A stretch of DNA of 64,000 nt, taken from contig NZ_CP041743.1 in assembly GCF_007556815.1 (NCBI RefSeq), positions 1,116,001-1,180,000 of the forward strand. Direction: 5' to 3'. Shown one piece after another: positions 8,346 through 17,875 of the stretch. Under the pieces are notes generated by a model. That model did no database searches. It was not told the origin of the DNA and saw nothing but the letters and a program-made list of their open reading frames with translations. Origin of the DNA: Paraburkholderia megapolitana (GTDB lineage Bacteria; Pseudomonadota; Gammaproteobacteria; Burkholderiales; Burkholderiaceae). Positions within the stretch are counted from its first letter, which is position 1, and each line of letters begins with the position of its first letter. The position numbers and the translations under genes were made by a program.

Positions 8346-9167
8346 TCACGGTGAAACCGGCAACGGCGGCGGAAACAGCCCGCCACTCAGTCCACTCACG
8401 GTAGCAGGCGCGGCGGGCAGGCCGCTGCCCGACGCCGAAGAAACGTTGCCCAGCCAGACGACCGGGCCGATACAGAAGGTGGTCCAGCGGGTATCGCATG
8501 CGCCGCCCTGGTCGGACCGGAATGCGGTGCCGGATGCGGTACGAAAGACGGCAGGCAACATCGCACGGTCGGCATCGTCGTCTCCGACCACCCCCGCGAA
8601 CGCCTTCGTACGCTGACTCACCATCTGCGCATACGCCTTCGATCCGCCATACGATTTGAGCGCCGCATTCAGATCGCCGCCCGCCGAACGGCGGTATCCA
8701 TAGAGAATCGCGGAGCCGACCTCGATGTTGGTATCGGGCTGCGTCAGATCCTTCACGTGTCGCAACAGATCACGATGCGCGCCCGGCACGACCTGCATCA
8801 GCCCGGTCGCGCCGTTCGTGCCTTTGGCCTTTTCCTTGAAGCGCGACTCGATCGAAATGATGGCGAGCAACAACGCCGGCGGTAGCGCGTACTTTTCCGA
8901 AGACGCATTCACGGCCTTCGCAATCTGCTCCGCCTTGTCTCTCGCCACGCCGAACTTGCGCGTCAGATAGTCGGTCATGCGCTGACGAAGGTGCTCGCTA
9001 TTGTCTTGCGCGGCGCTGTGGCCCGTCACGCTATCGCTGGCCTGCTGCGTATCGGATCGACCGGCGGGGAATTGACCAGCGGGCGGCGTGCCCTGCGCGC
9101 TCTCGCTGGCCAGACCGCCCTGGATCAATCCGAGCGTGAGGGCGAGTGCGCAGAGCAGGCGGTTCAT
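8346..9167 (-). CDS. Lytic transglycosylase (SLT domain), 273 aa
   Basis: A signal peptide at residues 1-20 (MNRLLCALALTLGLIQGGLA) points to the periplasm. The SLT core starts around residue 85: YALPPALLLAIISIESRFKE carries the catalytic Glu in IESRF, and TNGATGLMQVVPGAHRD and SAILYGYRRSAGGDLNAALKSYGG are the usual family motifs. These enzymes cleave peptidoglycan to 1,6-anhydromuropeptides. The frame is open far upstream, but the start at 9167 follows the end of hpnB by 14 bp and begins the signal peptide. It is the last gene of an hpnC-hpnB-slt operon, an unusual partner for hopanoid genes. Confidence 0.88.
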   Translation of the reverse strand: MNRLLCALALTLGLIQGGLASESAQGTPPAGQFPAGRSDTQQASDSVTGHSAAQDNSEHLRQRMTDYLTRKFGVARDKAEQIAKAVNASSEKYALPPALLLAIISIESRFKEKAKGTNGATGLMQVVPGAHRDLLRHVKDLTQPDTNIEVGSAILYGYRRSAGGDLNAALKSYGGSKAYAQMVSQRTKAFAGVVGDDDADRAMLPAVFRTASGTAFRSDQGGACDTRWTTFCIGPVVWLGNVSSASGSGLPAAPATVSGLSGGLFPPPLPVSP

Positions 9168-9181
9168 TTTCGCGGGACCGG

Positions 9182-10354
9182 TTAGCGTTCCTGGACCGGC
9201 GCCTGCACGCGCGCCTTCCACTGGCCACCCTTGCCGCGCCAGTAACGTACCGCCGACGCGAACGTCGCGCCGACATAGAACAGCGCGATGAGCGGCAGGA
9301 ACGGCGCCCACAGCGGCGAGCGGCCGTAATAGCGCAGCATCGGCGCGTAGGCGCAGCACATCGCCGCCCACGCGAGCCAGGCGGGCAGCCCGGTCGGACC
9401 GAGTGCAAGCGCCGCCAACGGCGGCAGCAGATAGATGATGGCCATGCCCGCCAGCGTACCCGCAAGCAGCCACGGCGAATAGCGCAGCTGGGTAAACGCG
9501 GTGCGCGCGATCATGTTCCAGATATCGCGCCAGCTGTCGTACGGACGCAGCGAGACGCTGCGCGCCGCCACATCGAGGCGGATCGGATGACGGCCAGCAC
9601 CGCGATGCTTGATACGCGCTGCGAGGCTGCAATCGTCGATGAGCTCGGCGCGGATCGATTCGATCCCACCCGCTTCTTCGAGCGCCGTGCGCCGCACCAG
9701 CATGCAACCGCCGGCGGCTGCCGCCGTCCGGTTGCGCGGATTGTTGACCCACGCGAACGGATACAGCTTCGCGAAGAAAAACACGAACGCCGGAATCAGC
9801 GCCTTTTCCCAGAACGAGTCGCAACGCAGCCGGACCATTAGCGAGACGAGATCGCGCTGTTCGGCGTCGGCGCGCTCGACCAGTTGCGCGACGGCATCGG
9901 TGGGATGGCCGATATCGGCATCGGTGAGCAGCAGGAAATCGGCGGGCACGCCGAGCGTACGGACCGCCTCGATGCCTTGCGACTGCGCCCACACCTTGCC
10001 GGACCAGCCGGCGGGCAGCGGTTTCGCGGCAATCACGGTCAGGCGATCGGGGCATTGCAGTTGCAGCGCCGCGGCACGGGCTGCATCGGCGGTGCCGTCG
10101 GTGCTGTGGTCGTCGACGACGATCACATGGAACGCGCCCGCATATTCCTGCGTGAGCAGCGACGAAACCGCCTCGGCGATTACGTCGGCCTCATTGCGCG
10201 CCGGGACGACGGCGGCGACCGCCGGCCACGTCTCGCGCGGCTGCACGGTAAGCGACGGCGCCGGCCGCGCACGCCAGAAACCGCCGCGCGCGAACAGCAA
10301 CACACACCAGATCAGCAGCGAAACGCACGACAGTACAAACAGGATCGCCATCAT
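9182..10354 (-). CDS. hpnB: Hopene-associated glycosyltransferase HpnB, 390 aa
   Basis: This is a family-2 glycosyltransferase with an N-terminal membrane anchor (about residues 3-24), a nucleotide-sugar domain (AVVPARNEADVIAEAVSSLL at about 50-70, VIVVDDHSTDGTADAA, LLLTDADIGHPTDAVAQLV with the metal-binding DxD) and two or three hydrophobic helices near the C-terminus (about 310-375). HpnB is a conserved product of hopanoid clusters, and a role in side-chain glycosylation is presumed. The ATG at 10354 overlaps the hpnC stop (ATGA), which fixes the start and indicates translational coupling. Confidence 0.9.
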   Translation of the reverse strand: MMAILFVLSCVSLLIWCVLLFARGGFWRARPAPSLTVQPRETWPAVAAVVPARNEADVIAEAVSSLLTQEYAGAFHVIVVDDHSTDGTADAARAAALQLQCPDRLTVIAAKPLPAGWSGKVWAQSQGIEAVRTLGVPADFLLLTDADIGHPTDAVAQLVERADAEQRDLVSLMVRLRCDSFWEKALIPAFVFFFAKLYPFAWVNNPRNRTAAAAGGCMLVRRTALEEAGGIESIRAELIDDCSLAARIKHRGAGRHPIRLDVAARSVSLRPYDSWRDIWNMIARTAFTQLRYSPWLLAGTLAGMAIIYLLPPLAALALGPTGLPAWLAWAAMCCAYAPMLRYYGRSPLWAPFLPLIALFYVGATFASAVRYWRGKGGQWKARVQAPVQER

Positions 10355-11217
10355 GCACTGCCCTCGATAGACGGTACGCGCACGCCGACGCGCCGCGACA
10401 GCCACATCGCGAGCGAACGCACGCCGACGACACACCAGTCGAAAGCGCCAAGCGCCGGGCGATGGCGAAACACATCGTAGTTCGTCTTTTCGATCCGTTC
10501 GAGTATGCGCAGCGCGCCATGCGCGACGCCGCATAGTTCGAGGCCGAAGCGCCCAGGCATGCGCAACGCGAGCGGCGCGCCGCGCACGATCATCGCGCGG
10601 GCATAGGCGACTTCGTGCGCCATCAGTGCGCGCCAGGCATTGTCGGTTACGCCCTGGGCGATTTGCGCTTCGGTTACGCCGAAGCGCGCGAGGTCGGTTT
10701 GTGGCATGTAAATACGGCCCTTTTGCCAGTCTATGGCGACGTCCTGCCAGAAGTTGATCAGTTGCAGCGCCGTGCAGATCGAATCCGAATCGGCGAGATT
10801 GTCCGGTGTCGCCGCATCGAACAGATGCAGCATCAGATGCCCGACCGGATTCGCCGAACGCCGGCAATAGTCGAGTAGCGAAGGCCAATCGGCATAGCGG
10901 CTGGCGTCGATATCCTGATCGAACGCGGAGACCAGATCGTAGAACGGCTGCATCGGTAATTTGTATTGCGCGACCACCTTCGCCAGCTCGGCGAACAGCT
11001 GCGGGTGAACCGGCGCGGAGCGGCCGTCCGCCAAGGCATCGAGCCCGGCGCGAAAGTCGGCGAGGCGCGTATGGCGCTCAACGGGAGACCAGTCGCCTTC
11101 GTCGGCGATGTCGTCCGCGGTGCGCGCTACGTTGTAGATCACGTCGATCGGAGCGCGCAGCACCTTCGGCAGCAATATGCTTGCGACCGGAAGGTTTTCG
11201 TAGTGATCGACTTCCAT
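10351..11217 (-). CDS. hpnC: Squalene synthase-like protein HpnC, 288 aa
   Basis: The protein belongs to the trans-isoprenyl diphosphate synthase (phytoene/squalene synthase) family. It has the opening VDHYENLPVASILLPKVLR, the first Asp-rich motif TADDIADEGD (about residues 32-41) and the second LQLINFWQDVAIDWQKGR region (about 150-168). In the three-enzyme squalene route HpnD makes presqualene diphosphate, HpnC converts it to hydroxysqualene and HpnE reduces that to squalene. The stop overlaps hpnB (ATGA). The start ATG at 11217 matches the family N-terminus. The upstream 291 bp are shared with divergent ispH. Confidence 0.92.
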   Translation of the reverse strand: MEVDHYENLPVASILLPKVLRAPIDVIYNVARTADDIADEGDWSPVERHTRLADFRAGLDALADGRSAPVHPQLFAELAKVVAQYKLPMQPFYDLVSAFDQDIDASRYADWPSLLDYCRRSANPVGHLMLHLFDAATPDNLADSDSICTALQLINFWQDVAIDWQKGRIYMPQTDLARFGVTEAQIAQGVTDNAWRALMAHEVAYARAMIVRGAPLALRMPGRFGLELCGVAHGALRILERIEKTNYDVFRHRPALGAFDWCVVGVRSLAMWLSRRVGVRVPSIEGSA

Positions 11218-11248
11218 CCAGCGAGCCTCAAATCAATCCATACGGTAA

Positions 11249-11270
11249 TGCAGTTGTAAGAAAAACTGCA
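11249..11270. promoter_or_regulatory. Inverted repeat in the hpnC/ispH divergent promoter
   Basis: TGCAGTT (11249-11255), 8-bp AT-rich spacer, AACTGCA (11264-11270). The arms match perfectly. It lies 32 bp upstream of the hpnC start and about 240 bp before ispH, a position suited to an operator. No regulator can be named. Confidence 0.4.
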
Positions 11271-11508
11271 GGATCGTCTAGTTTAAGGGTTCCGCCCCGG
11301 CGATGCATGTGTCGAAATAGTCCGTTACCGCCTGTGTGGAGACCTGTTCCACGGAAGCAAACCGGCCCCGATAGCGTTAGAATGCGCGTTTAGTTTTGCG
11401 TACCGGCTTTTGCGTCGGTATCAGGACGCCAATATTAATGATGATCGCGGCGATAAAGCCGGCTTGCCGACTTCTTCGAAACCCGCGTCAGTCGGAGTTC
11501 GCCAGCCT

Positions 11509-12459
11509 ATGCGAGTCATCCTTGCCCAACCCCGCGGCTTTTGTGCGGGCGTGGTCCGCGCCATCGAAATCGTCGATCGCGCATTGCTGCAACATGGCGC
11601 ACCGGTTTATGTGCGCCACGAAATCGTCCATAACCGGCACGTCGTCGATAACCTGCGCCAGAAAGGCGCGCGCTTCGTCGAAGAACTCGATGAAGTGCCC
11701 GAGGGCGCAGTCGCGATTTTCAGCGCGCACGGTGTCGCGCAAACGGTCGAGCGCGCCGCCGAACAGCGCCGTCTCGACGTACTCGACGCGACCTGCCCGC
11801 TCGTCACCAAGGTCCACGTGCAGGGGCGGCAATATGTGTCGGCGGGACGCACGTTGATCCTGATCGGCCATGCAGGCCACCCGGAAGTGGAAGGCACGAT
11901 CGGACAGATTCCCGGCAAGGTGATCCTCGTGCAAAGCGAAGCCGAAGTCGCGACGCTCGAGCTGCCGCTCGACACGCCGCTCGCCTACGTGACGCAGACC
12001 ACACTGTCCGTCGACGACACGCGCGGCATCATCGATGCGCTGATGGCCCGTTTCAGCGACATCGTCGGTCCGGACACGCGCGACATCTGCTATGCGACGC
12101 AGAACCGCCAGGCCGCGGTACGCGAACTGAGCACCCAGGTCGACGTGCTGCTGGTGGTCGGCGCGACGAATAGCTCGAATTCGAACCGGCTGCGCGAGAT
12201 TGGCGGCGAAACCGGTGTGCCGAGTTATCTGGTCGCGGACGGCTCGGAAGTGAAGCCCGAATGGTTCGCGAATGCGCAGACCGTCGGCATCACGGCGGGC
12301 GCGTCGGCGCCGGAAGAAATGGTCAGGCACGTCATCGACGCGCTGCGTGCACTCGGTCCCGTCGATGTCACGACGATGGCTGGTCGCGAAGAGAAGGTCG
12401 AGTTCAAACTGCCGGCCAAGCTTGCCCAGCCGGTGGCCACAGGCGAAACGCAAACGTAA
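11509..12459 (+). CDS. ispH: 4-hydroxy-3-methylbut-2-enyl diphosphate reductase IspH, 316 aa
   Basis: IspH catalyses the last MEP-pathway step, giving IPP and DMAPP. The three cysteines that bind the iron-sulfur cluster are visible in [12 protein letters not shown] (C12), [12 protein letters not shown] (about C96) and [11 protein letters not shown] (about C198), with the conserved HEIVHN and SAHG segments. The start at 11509 is chosen because [12 protein letters not shown] is the normal N-terminus. Burkholderia commonly has a second ispH elsewhere, and a copy among hopanoid genes would boost isoprenoid supply; that reading is inference. It ends at a strong terminator shared with convergent hpnM. 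Confidence 0.93.
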   Translation: MRVILAQPRGFCAGVVRAIEIVDRALLQHGAPVYVRHEIVHNRHVVDNLRQKGARFVEELDEVPEGAVAIFSAHGVAQTVERAAEQRRLDVLDATCPLVTKVHVQGRQYVSAGRTLILIGHAGHPEVEGTIGQIPGKVILVQSEAEVATLELPLDTPLAYVTQTTLSVDDTRGIIDALMARFSDIVGPDTRDICYATQNRQAAVRELSTQVDVLLVVGATNSSNSNRLREIGGETGVPSYLVADGSEVKPEWFANAQTVGITAGASAPEEMVRHVIDALRALGPVDVTTMAGREEKVEFKLPAKLAQPVATGETQT

Positions 12460-12493
12460 GCGGCGATCAGGTCAGGTTGCCTGCCTACGACTG

Positions 12494-12528
12494 AAAGAGC
12501 GCAACGGCATCGACCGTCGCGCTCTTTT
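12494..12528. terminator. Bidirectional terminator between ispH and hpnM
   Basis: AAAGAGCGCAACGG (12494-12507), loop CATCGA, CCGTCGCGCTCTTT (12514-12527): a 14-bp stem with one mismatch, with A-rich 5' and T-rich 3' sides so that it can act in both directions. Confidence 0.85.
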
Positions 12529-12550
12529 CATTTCCTGCGACCTGAAAATT

Positions 12551-13156
12551 TCAGCCCGCGTTACGCGCGTTGTGGTTCGTGAGGAACTTGATCAGACCGT
12601 CGATCCCGCCTTTCGCGAGCTGGTCTGCAAATTGCGTCTGATACACCTGAATGAGCCATGCGCCCATCATGTTGATGTCGTAGACCTTCCAGCCGGACGG
12701 TGTCTTTTCCATCCGGTAGTCGATCGCATCGTCGCCGCCCTTGCTGATCACATGCGACTGGACGACGGTGTCCTGCGCAGATGCCGCCACGTTGACAGGC
12801 AGAAAGCGGAACGTCACGTCCTGATCGCGCAGCTGGGCCAACGAAGTCGCATAAGTGCGCACGAGCAGCAACTGGAATTGCTCGTACAACTGCTTCTGCT
12901 GATCGGGCGTTGCCGTGGTCCATGCCTTGCCGACCGCGATGCGCGTGGTGCGCTGGAAGTCGGTGGCGGGCACGAAGCGCGTTTCAACGAGTTGGGTAAT
13001 TTTCGCCATGTCGCCGCCGCGCGCCTGCGGGTCGGCCTTCATTGCGTTGACCGTGCCTTCGACGGCGTTCTTGACGATAGCATCGGGCGCACTTTGCGCG
13101 AAGGCCGCGGTCGACACCACGGCAGCAGCCAGAAAAGCAGAGAAATAACGTTTCAT
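12551..13156 (-). CDS. hpnM: HpnM, MlaC/Ttg2D-like periplasmic protein, 201 aa
   Basis: A signal peptide at residues 1-21 (MKRYFSAFLAAAVVSTAAFA) is followed by an MlaC-type (toluene tolerance Ttg2D) fold: AIVKNAVEGTVNAMKADPQA, the QRTTRIAVGKAWTTATPDQQ segment and the C-terminal WKVYDINMMGAWLIQVYQTQF, all typical. MlaC proteins carry lipids across the periplasm, and the hopanoid-cluster version HpnM is thought to serve hopanoid movement. The ATG at 13156 is chosen because it starts the signal peptide. It is divergent from hpnN, with about 175 bp between the starts. Confidence 0.88.
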   Translation of the reverse strand: MKRYFSAFLAAAVVSTAAFAQSAPDAIVKNAVEGTVNAMKADPQARGGDMAKITQLVETRFVPATDFQRTTRIAVGKAWTTATPDQQKQLYEQFQLLLVRTYATSLAQLRDQDVTFRFLPVNVAASAQDTVVQSHVISKGGDDAIDYRMEKTPSGWKVYDINMMGAWLIQVYQTQFADQLAKGGIDGLIKFLTNHNARNAG

Positions 13157-13331
13157 ACGCTCGCCAGAACAGGAAAAAAGAGCGCCGGACAACCCAAGGT
13201 TACCGGCGCGAACCAGTATACCGGCTTTGCCCCGCACAGCCTTGCAGCCCTAAGCGAGGGACAAGTCGCCGCATCGGTATACTTGTGACCTTCCTGTGAA
13301 CCCAGCATTCCGTGACAGGCCTTTTCGCCTC

Positions 13332-15959
13332 ATGCTCAAGTCTTCCATCGTCCGTCTCGTCGCCGTCTCGGTACGCTATCCGCTGCAGATCATCGCGCTG
13401 TCGCTGGTCCTCGCTGTCGCAAGCGGGTATTACGTCGCCCATCACTTCAAGATCAACACGGACATCAGCCGTCTCGTCGAAACGGACAAGCAGTGGTCGG
13501 CGCTCAGCGACTCGATGGACCAGGCTTTTCCGCAGCGCGGCACGACGCTGCTCGTCGTCGTCGAAGCCCAGGCGCCGGAATTCGCCGATGCCGCGGCCAA
13601 TGCGCTGACTGACGCCCTGCGCAAGGAGACCCGCGAATTCGTCGCGGTCTCGCAGCCTTCCGGCGGCCCGTTCTTCGAACGTAACGGCATGCTGTTCCCG
13701 TCGCTGAAAGACGTCGAATCGACGACCTCGCAGCTCGTCCAGGCGCGGCCGCTCGTCAATACGCTTGCGCACGATCCAAGCCTGACCGGACTGGCCGGCA
13801 CGCTGAACACGACGTTGCTGCTGCCGCTGCAGATCGGCCAGGTGAAGCTGCCCGACATGAGCCACTTGCTGTCGCAAAGCGCGATCACGCTCGACCGTGT
13901 GCTGGCAGGTCAGCCGGCAGCGTTCTCGTGGCGCGCGCTCGTCGACAAGGATGTCGCGACGAACCCGGCACGCGCGTTCATCACCGTGCAGCCGGTCGTC
14001 GACTTCGGCGCGCTCGAACCAGGCGCACGGGCGTCGAAGGCCATTCGCGCCGCGGCTGCATCACTCAATCTCGACACGCGCTACGGCGCGCAGGTCCGGC
14101 TCACCGGCGAGCAGCCGCTCGCCGACGAAGAGTTCGCGTCGGTGCAGGACGGTGCGGCGCTGAACGGTATCGCCACCTTCATCGTCGTACTGGTGATCCT
14201 CTGGCTCGCGCTGCGCTCGGGCCGTCTGATTCTCGCCGTGTTCGTCACGCTGTTCGTCGGACTCGCGATCACCGCGGCGCTCGGGCTCATGATGGTCGAC
14301 GCACTGAACATGATCTCGGTGGCGTTCATGGTGCTGTTCGTCGGGCTCGGTGTCGATTTCGGCGTGCAGTTCGGCGTCAAGTATCGCGAGGAGCGCCATC
14401 GCGACGACCGGCTTCCCGCCGCACTGGTGCAGACGGCGCACAGCATCGGCGTACCGCTGACGCTCGCGGCCATCGCCGTCGCCGAAAGCTTCTTCTCGTT
14501 CCTGCCCACCGCGTATCGCGGCGTGTCCGAACTCGGAAAGATCGCCGGCGTCGGGATGTTCGTCGCGTATCTGACCAACATGACGCTGCTGCCCGCCCTG
14601 ATCAAGGTGCTGAATCCGCCGGGCGAAGCGAGTTCGCCGGGGTTCCGGCAGCTCGCACCGGTCGACGATTTTCTCGACCGGCACCGCAAGCCAGTGCTGA
14701 TCGGCACGCTCATCGTCGTGATCGGCGCGCTGCCGCTACTCACGCATCTGCGCTTCGATTTCAACCCGCTGCATCTGAAGGACCCGCATACGGAATCGAT
14801 GGCGACGCTGCTGTCGTTGAAAGATTCGCCCGAGGCTGCGGTAAATGACGTGCACGTGCTCGCGTCGTCGCAGGCGGACGCGGCGCGCATCGTGGCGCAC
14901 CTTTCGACGTTGCCCGAAGTCGGCCGCATCACGACGCTCGCCACCTTTATCCCACCCGATCAGCCGCAGAAGATCGCGCTGATCGATGCGGCCGCGCAGC
15001 AGTTATTGCCCGCGCTCACGCAGACTCCCGCGCCGCCCGCCACCGACGCGGTGCGCGTGGCCGCGCTCAAACGCGCGGCGAACCAGTTGTCGCTCGCCGC
15101 CGACGACCATCCCGGCCCCGGCGCCGCCGAAGCGCAGCATCTGTCGGCCACGCTAATGAAGCTCGCCGCCGCCGACGCCGCCACCCGCGACCGCGCCGAG
15201 CACGCGATGTCGGATCCGCTTAAACTCGCGCTGCAGCAGCTCGCAGCACTGCTGCAGCCGACGTTGATCACGCAAGCCACGTTGCCGCCGCAGATCGTGC
15301 GCGACTGGCTCGCACCCGACGGCCGCGCGCTCGTCGACATCTCGCCGAAGATCGCCGCAGGCGCCGATCCCGGCGACGACACCGTGCTGCGCCGTTTCGC
15401 AAACGCGGTGAAGGCCGCCGAGCCCGGCGCGATCGGTGGACCGATCTCGATCCTGCATTCCGCCAACACGATCATCAAGGCGTTCCTGCAAGCCGCCGGC
15501 TGGTCGGTGCTGTCGATCACGATCCTGCTGTGGCTCACGCTGCGTCGTTTCGGCGACGTGCTGCGTACGCTGATTCCGCTGCTGGTGTCGGCGGTCGTGA
15601 CGCTGGAGCTGTGCGTGGTTTTCGACATGCCGCTCAACTTCGCGAATATCATCGCGCTGCCGCTGATGCTCGGCGTCGGCGTAGCTTTCAAGATTTACTT
15701 CGTGATGGCATGGCGCAACGGCCAGACCGGGCTGTTGCAGTCGAGCCTCACGCATGCAGTCATGTTCAGCGCCGCCACGACGGCGACCGCGTTCGGCAGC
15801 CTGTGGCTGTCGCACCATCCGGGTACGGCGAGCATGGGACGGCTGCTGGCGCTGTCGCTGCTCTGTACGCTGATCGGCGCGGTCGTTTTCCAGCCGGTAT
15901 TGATGGGTAAGCCGCGCCCGAAGCGCGCCAGGAAAAAATTGCAAGGGATTGACGGATGA
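13332..15959 (+). CDS. hpnN: HpnN, RND/MMPL-type hopanoid transporter, 875 aa
   Basis: This is an RND-superfamily permease of the MMPL type with a TM helix near residues 15-35, a large periplasmic loop (about 40-275), a block of TM helices (about 280-420, with [17 protein letters not shown] and [20 protein letters not shown]), a second periplasmic loop (about 450-715) and a second TM block (about 720-860). HpnN moves hopanoids to the outer membrane in Rhodopseudomonas and Burkholderia. A GTG at 13296 is also in frame, but the ATG at 13332 fits the family N-terminus. The stop overlaps the start of mlaA (ATGA), so both are one transcription unit. Confidence 0.92.
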   Translation: MLKSSIVRLVAVSVRYPLQIIALSLVLAVASGYYVAHHFKINTDISRLVETDKQWSALSDSMDQAFPQRGTTLLVVVEAQAPEFADAAANALTDALRKETREFVAVSQPSGGPFFERNGMLFPSLKDVESTTSQLVQARPLVNTLAHDPSLTGLAGTLNTTLLLPLQIGQVKLPDMSHLLSQSAITLDRVLAGQPAAFSWRALVDKDVATNPARAFITVQPVVDFGALEPGARASKAIRAAAASLNLDTRYGAQVRLTGEQPLADEEFASVQDGAALNGIATFIVVLVILWLALRSGRLILAVFVTLFVGLAITAALGLMMVDALNMISVAFMVLFVGLGVDFGVQFGVKYREERHRDDRLPAALVQTAHSIGVPLTLAAIAVAESFFSFLPTAYRGVSELGKIAGVGMFVAYLTNMTLLPALIKVLNPPGEASSPGFRQLAPVDDFLDRHRKPVLIGTLIVVIGALPLLTHLRFDFNPLHLKDPHTESMATLLSLKDSPEAAVNDVHVLASSQADAARIVAHLSTLPEVGRITTLATFIPPDQPQKIALIDAAAQQLLPALTQTPAPPATDAVRVAALKRAANQLSLAADDHPGPGAAEAQHLSATLMKLAAADAATRDRAEHAMSDPLKLALQQLAALLQPTLITQATLPPQIVRDWLAPDGRALVDISPKIAAGADPGDDTVLRRFANAVKAAEPGAIGGPISILHSANTIIKAFLQAAGWSVLSITILLWLTLRRFGDVLRTLIPLLVSAVVTLELCVVFDMPLNFANIIALPLMLGVGVAFKIYFVMAWRNGQTGLLQSSLTHAVMFSAATTATAFGSLWLSHHPGTASMGRLLALSLLCTLIGAVVFQPVLMGKPRPKRARKKLQGIDG

Positions 15960-17053
15960 AGATGCGAAACCCCGCACTGGCGCTGCTCGCAGCAGGCCTC
16001 GTCACGGGCTGTGCGACAGGCCCTGACAGAAAGCCAGGCGACCCCTTCGAGCCGGTGAATCGCGTGATCTTCAAGGCCAACGACGCGATCGACACGCACA
16101 TCGCCGTACCGATCGCCAAGGGCTACGAGAAAGTGACGCCGGAGCCGATCCGCACGGCGCTCACCAACTTCTTTGCGAATCTCGGCGATCTCGGCAATGC
16201 GGCCAACAACCTGCTGCAGCTGAACATCACCGACGCTACCGAAGACGTAATGCGCTTCGCGATGAATTCGGTGTTCGGCATAGGCGGCCTGATCGATTTC
16301 GCGACACCGGCCGGTCTGCCGAAGCACAACCAGGACTTCGGCCTGACGATGGGCCGCTGGGGCGTGCCGGCGGGCCCGTATCTGGTGCTGCCGCTGTTCG
16401 GCCCGAGTTCGGTACGCGACGGCATCGGCCTCGCGGTCGATGTGCGTTTCAATCCGCTGAACTACGCGGAGCCGGCGCTGCGCAATCCGCTGTATGTGGC
16501 GCAGTTCGTGAGCAAGCGCTCCGATCTGCTCGGCGCGACGGATCTGTTGCAGCAGGCCGCGCTCGACAAGTACACGTTCGTGCGCGACGCGTATACGCAG
16601 CAGCGGCAATCGCGCGTGCATCGCAACGGCTCCCCTGCGGCGCCGCTGCCGGATTATGGCGATCCGGATGCGCCAGCTTCGGGCGCGGCGGCGGGTGCTG
16701 CCGGTGGCTTGCCGAACTATGCGGACCCTGGTGAATCCGCGGCGCCTGCATCGGGTAGTGGCACGGGACAACCGGCGGTCAACGCTCCCAATTACAGCGA
16801 TCCTGGCGAATCGGCCAAACCCGCTCAATCAGCGTTGGGCACAGGCGCGGCACAACCGCCGGTCGATGTACCCAACTACAGCGACCCCGGCGCATCTGCC
16901 AAACCCGCTCAATCCGCGTCAGGCAATAGCGCAGCACAAGCACCGGTTAACGCGCCCGCCACCGCCACCGGCGCATCCACGAAAGTGGCTCAACCTTCGG
17001 CAAGCGGCGCAGCGGCGCCTGCTACAGCAGCGTCGACACCCGCTGCGCCGTAA
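15956..17053 (+). CDS. mlaA: MlaA/VacJ outer-membrane lipoprotein with repetitive C-terminal tail, 365 aa
   Basis: A lipoprotein signal with lipobox LVTGC (Cys19) precedes the MlaA core (about residues 25-225: [55 protein letters not shown]). MlaA is the outer-membrane part of the Mla phospholipid-transport system. Beyond residue about 225 the protein has an unusual Pro/Ala/Ser-rich tail built from degenerate units of about 25-28 residues that begin NYxDPGESAxPA. The ATG overlaps the hpnN stop. Linked to hpnN and near hpnM, it probably belongs to the hopanoid transport set; that is inference. Confidence 0.9.
   Translation: MKMRNPALALLAAGLVTGCATGPDRKPGDPFEPVNRVIFKANDAIDTHIAVPIAKGYEKVTPEPIRTALTNFFANLGDLGNAANNLLQLNITDATEDVMRFAMNSVFGIGGLIDFATPAGLPKHNQDFGLTMGRWGVPAGPYLVLPLFGPSSVRDGIGLAVDVRFNPLNYAEPALRNPLYVAQFVSKRSDLLGATDLLQQAALDKYTFVRDAYTQQRQSRVHRNGSPAAPLPDYGDPDAPASGAAAGAAGGLPNYADPGESAAPASGSGTGQPAVNAPNYSDPGESAKPAQSALGTGAAQPPVDVPNYSDPGASAKPAQSASGNSAAQAPVNAPATATGASTKVAQPSASGAAAPATAASTPAAP
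16700..16960 (+). repeat. Degenerate tandem repeats in the mlaA 3' coding region
   Basis: Three units of about 75-84 bp encode peptides opening [24 protein letters not shown] and [12 protein letters not shown], each followed by Ser/Gly/Ala/Gln-rich linker ending in VNAP or VDVP. A weaker earlier unit starts [10 protein letters not shown]. The repeats keep frame throughout. Confidence 0.75.
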
Positions 17054-17092
17054 AACGTCGCCTGGCGGTCGTCCGCCGCTGCGCCTCAACAC

Positions 17093-17130
17093 AAAACAGC
17101 CCGACATGCTCATGCATGCCGGGCTGTTTT
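17093..17130. terminator. Bidirectional terminator between mlaA and hpnG
   Basis: AAAACAGCCCGACATG (17093-17108), loop CTCATG, CATGCCGGGCTGTTTT (17115-17130): a 16-bp stem with one mismatch, and A/T runs at both ends, placed between converging genes. Confidence 0.9.
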
Positions 17131-17170
17131 GCTGTGATCGACGGAAATACTGCCTGAGGCCGCTCCGTGC

Positions 17171-17875
17171 TCAGCGCGTCGTGAGGGGATGCAATGCGCC
17201 GGCCTCACCAAGTGCCCGACGCGCTCCGACCAGCGAGTTCCGCGCAGCACGCGCATCGCCGGCAAGCTGGAGCAACGCGCCCAGTTGCGACGGCTGGCGG
17301 ATCAGCTCGCGCAGGATCGGCGCGAGCGCGGTCCGGCCGTCGTCGCGCAACCCGGCGGTCGCCGCGGGCGGCAACGTGCGCCACGCCGGATCGACGATCG
17401 CGCGACATACCGCGAACGGCAATCCGTGCGCCGCAGCCGTTGCGCCCGCGACATGCGATTCCATATCGACTGCGAGCGCGCCCGTCGCCCGGTGCAGCGC
17501 GGCCTTCGCGGCGGCACCGGTAAGCGGCGCGGTCACCGCGGCCTGCAAGCCACGGTGCAAACGCGCACCGAGCGGCGTAGCGGCCAGCGCGGCAGCAATC
17601 AGGTCGCTCCACGATCGATCGGTGGCAAGACGGCCGAGTGGCCCATCGACCGCATCGGCCACGATCAGCGCGCCCGCCTTGAGCTCCGGTGCCAAACCAC
17701 CAGCCGTACCGAAACTGACGATGCCCGAACAGCCGCGCGCCACGGCCTCGTTCAGAGCGCGTTCGAGCAGATCGGCGCGCGCCGCGAATACCGTTTCGAC
17801 ACCTGCGCCACGCGCAATACGCGCCTCGAACGCCATGCCGGTCACGACGATGACCGGCAGTTGGGACGACGCCAT
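17171..17875 (-). CDS. hpnG: Hopanoid-associated nucleoside phosphorylase-like protein HpnG, 234 aa
   Basis: HpnG releases adenine from adenosylhopane to give ribosylhopane (established in Streptomyces/Methylobacterium-type pathways). The protein shows the nucleoside-phosphorylase pattern: VVTGMAFEARIARG at the N-terminus, GIVSFGTAGGLAPELKAG (about residues 49-66), VADAVDG, and ALAVDMESHVAGATAAAHGL (about 130-150), where MES is the substrate-binding motif. The start ATG at 17875 overlaps the shc stop by one base (TGATG). It is last in the hpnD-hpnE-shc-hpnG operon. Confidence 0.88.
   Translation of the reverse strand: MASSQLPVIVVTGMAFEARIARGAGVETVFAARADLLERALNEAVARGCSGIVSFGTAGGLAPELKAGALIVADAVDGPLGRLATDRSWSDLIAAALAATPLGARLHRGLQAAVTAPLTGAAAKAALHRATGALAVDMESHVAGATAAAHGLPFAVCRAIVDPAWRTLPPAATAGLRDDGRTALAPILRELIRQPSQLGALLQLAGDARAARNSLVGARRALGEAGALHPLTTR

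Noticed and set aside
8346..10055. Fusion of an upstream domain to the lytic transglycosylase
   Set aside because: The upstream part is antiparallel-frame noise over hpnB; the signal peptide starts cleanly at 9167.
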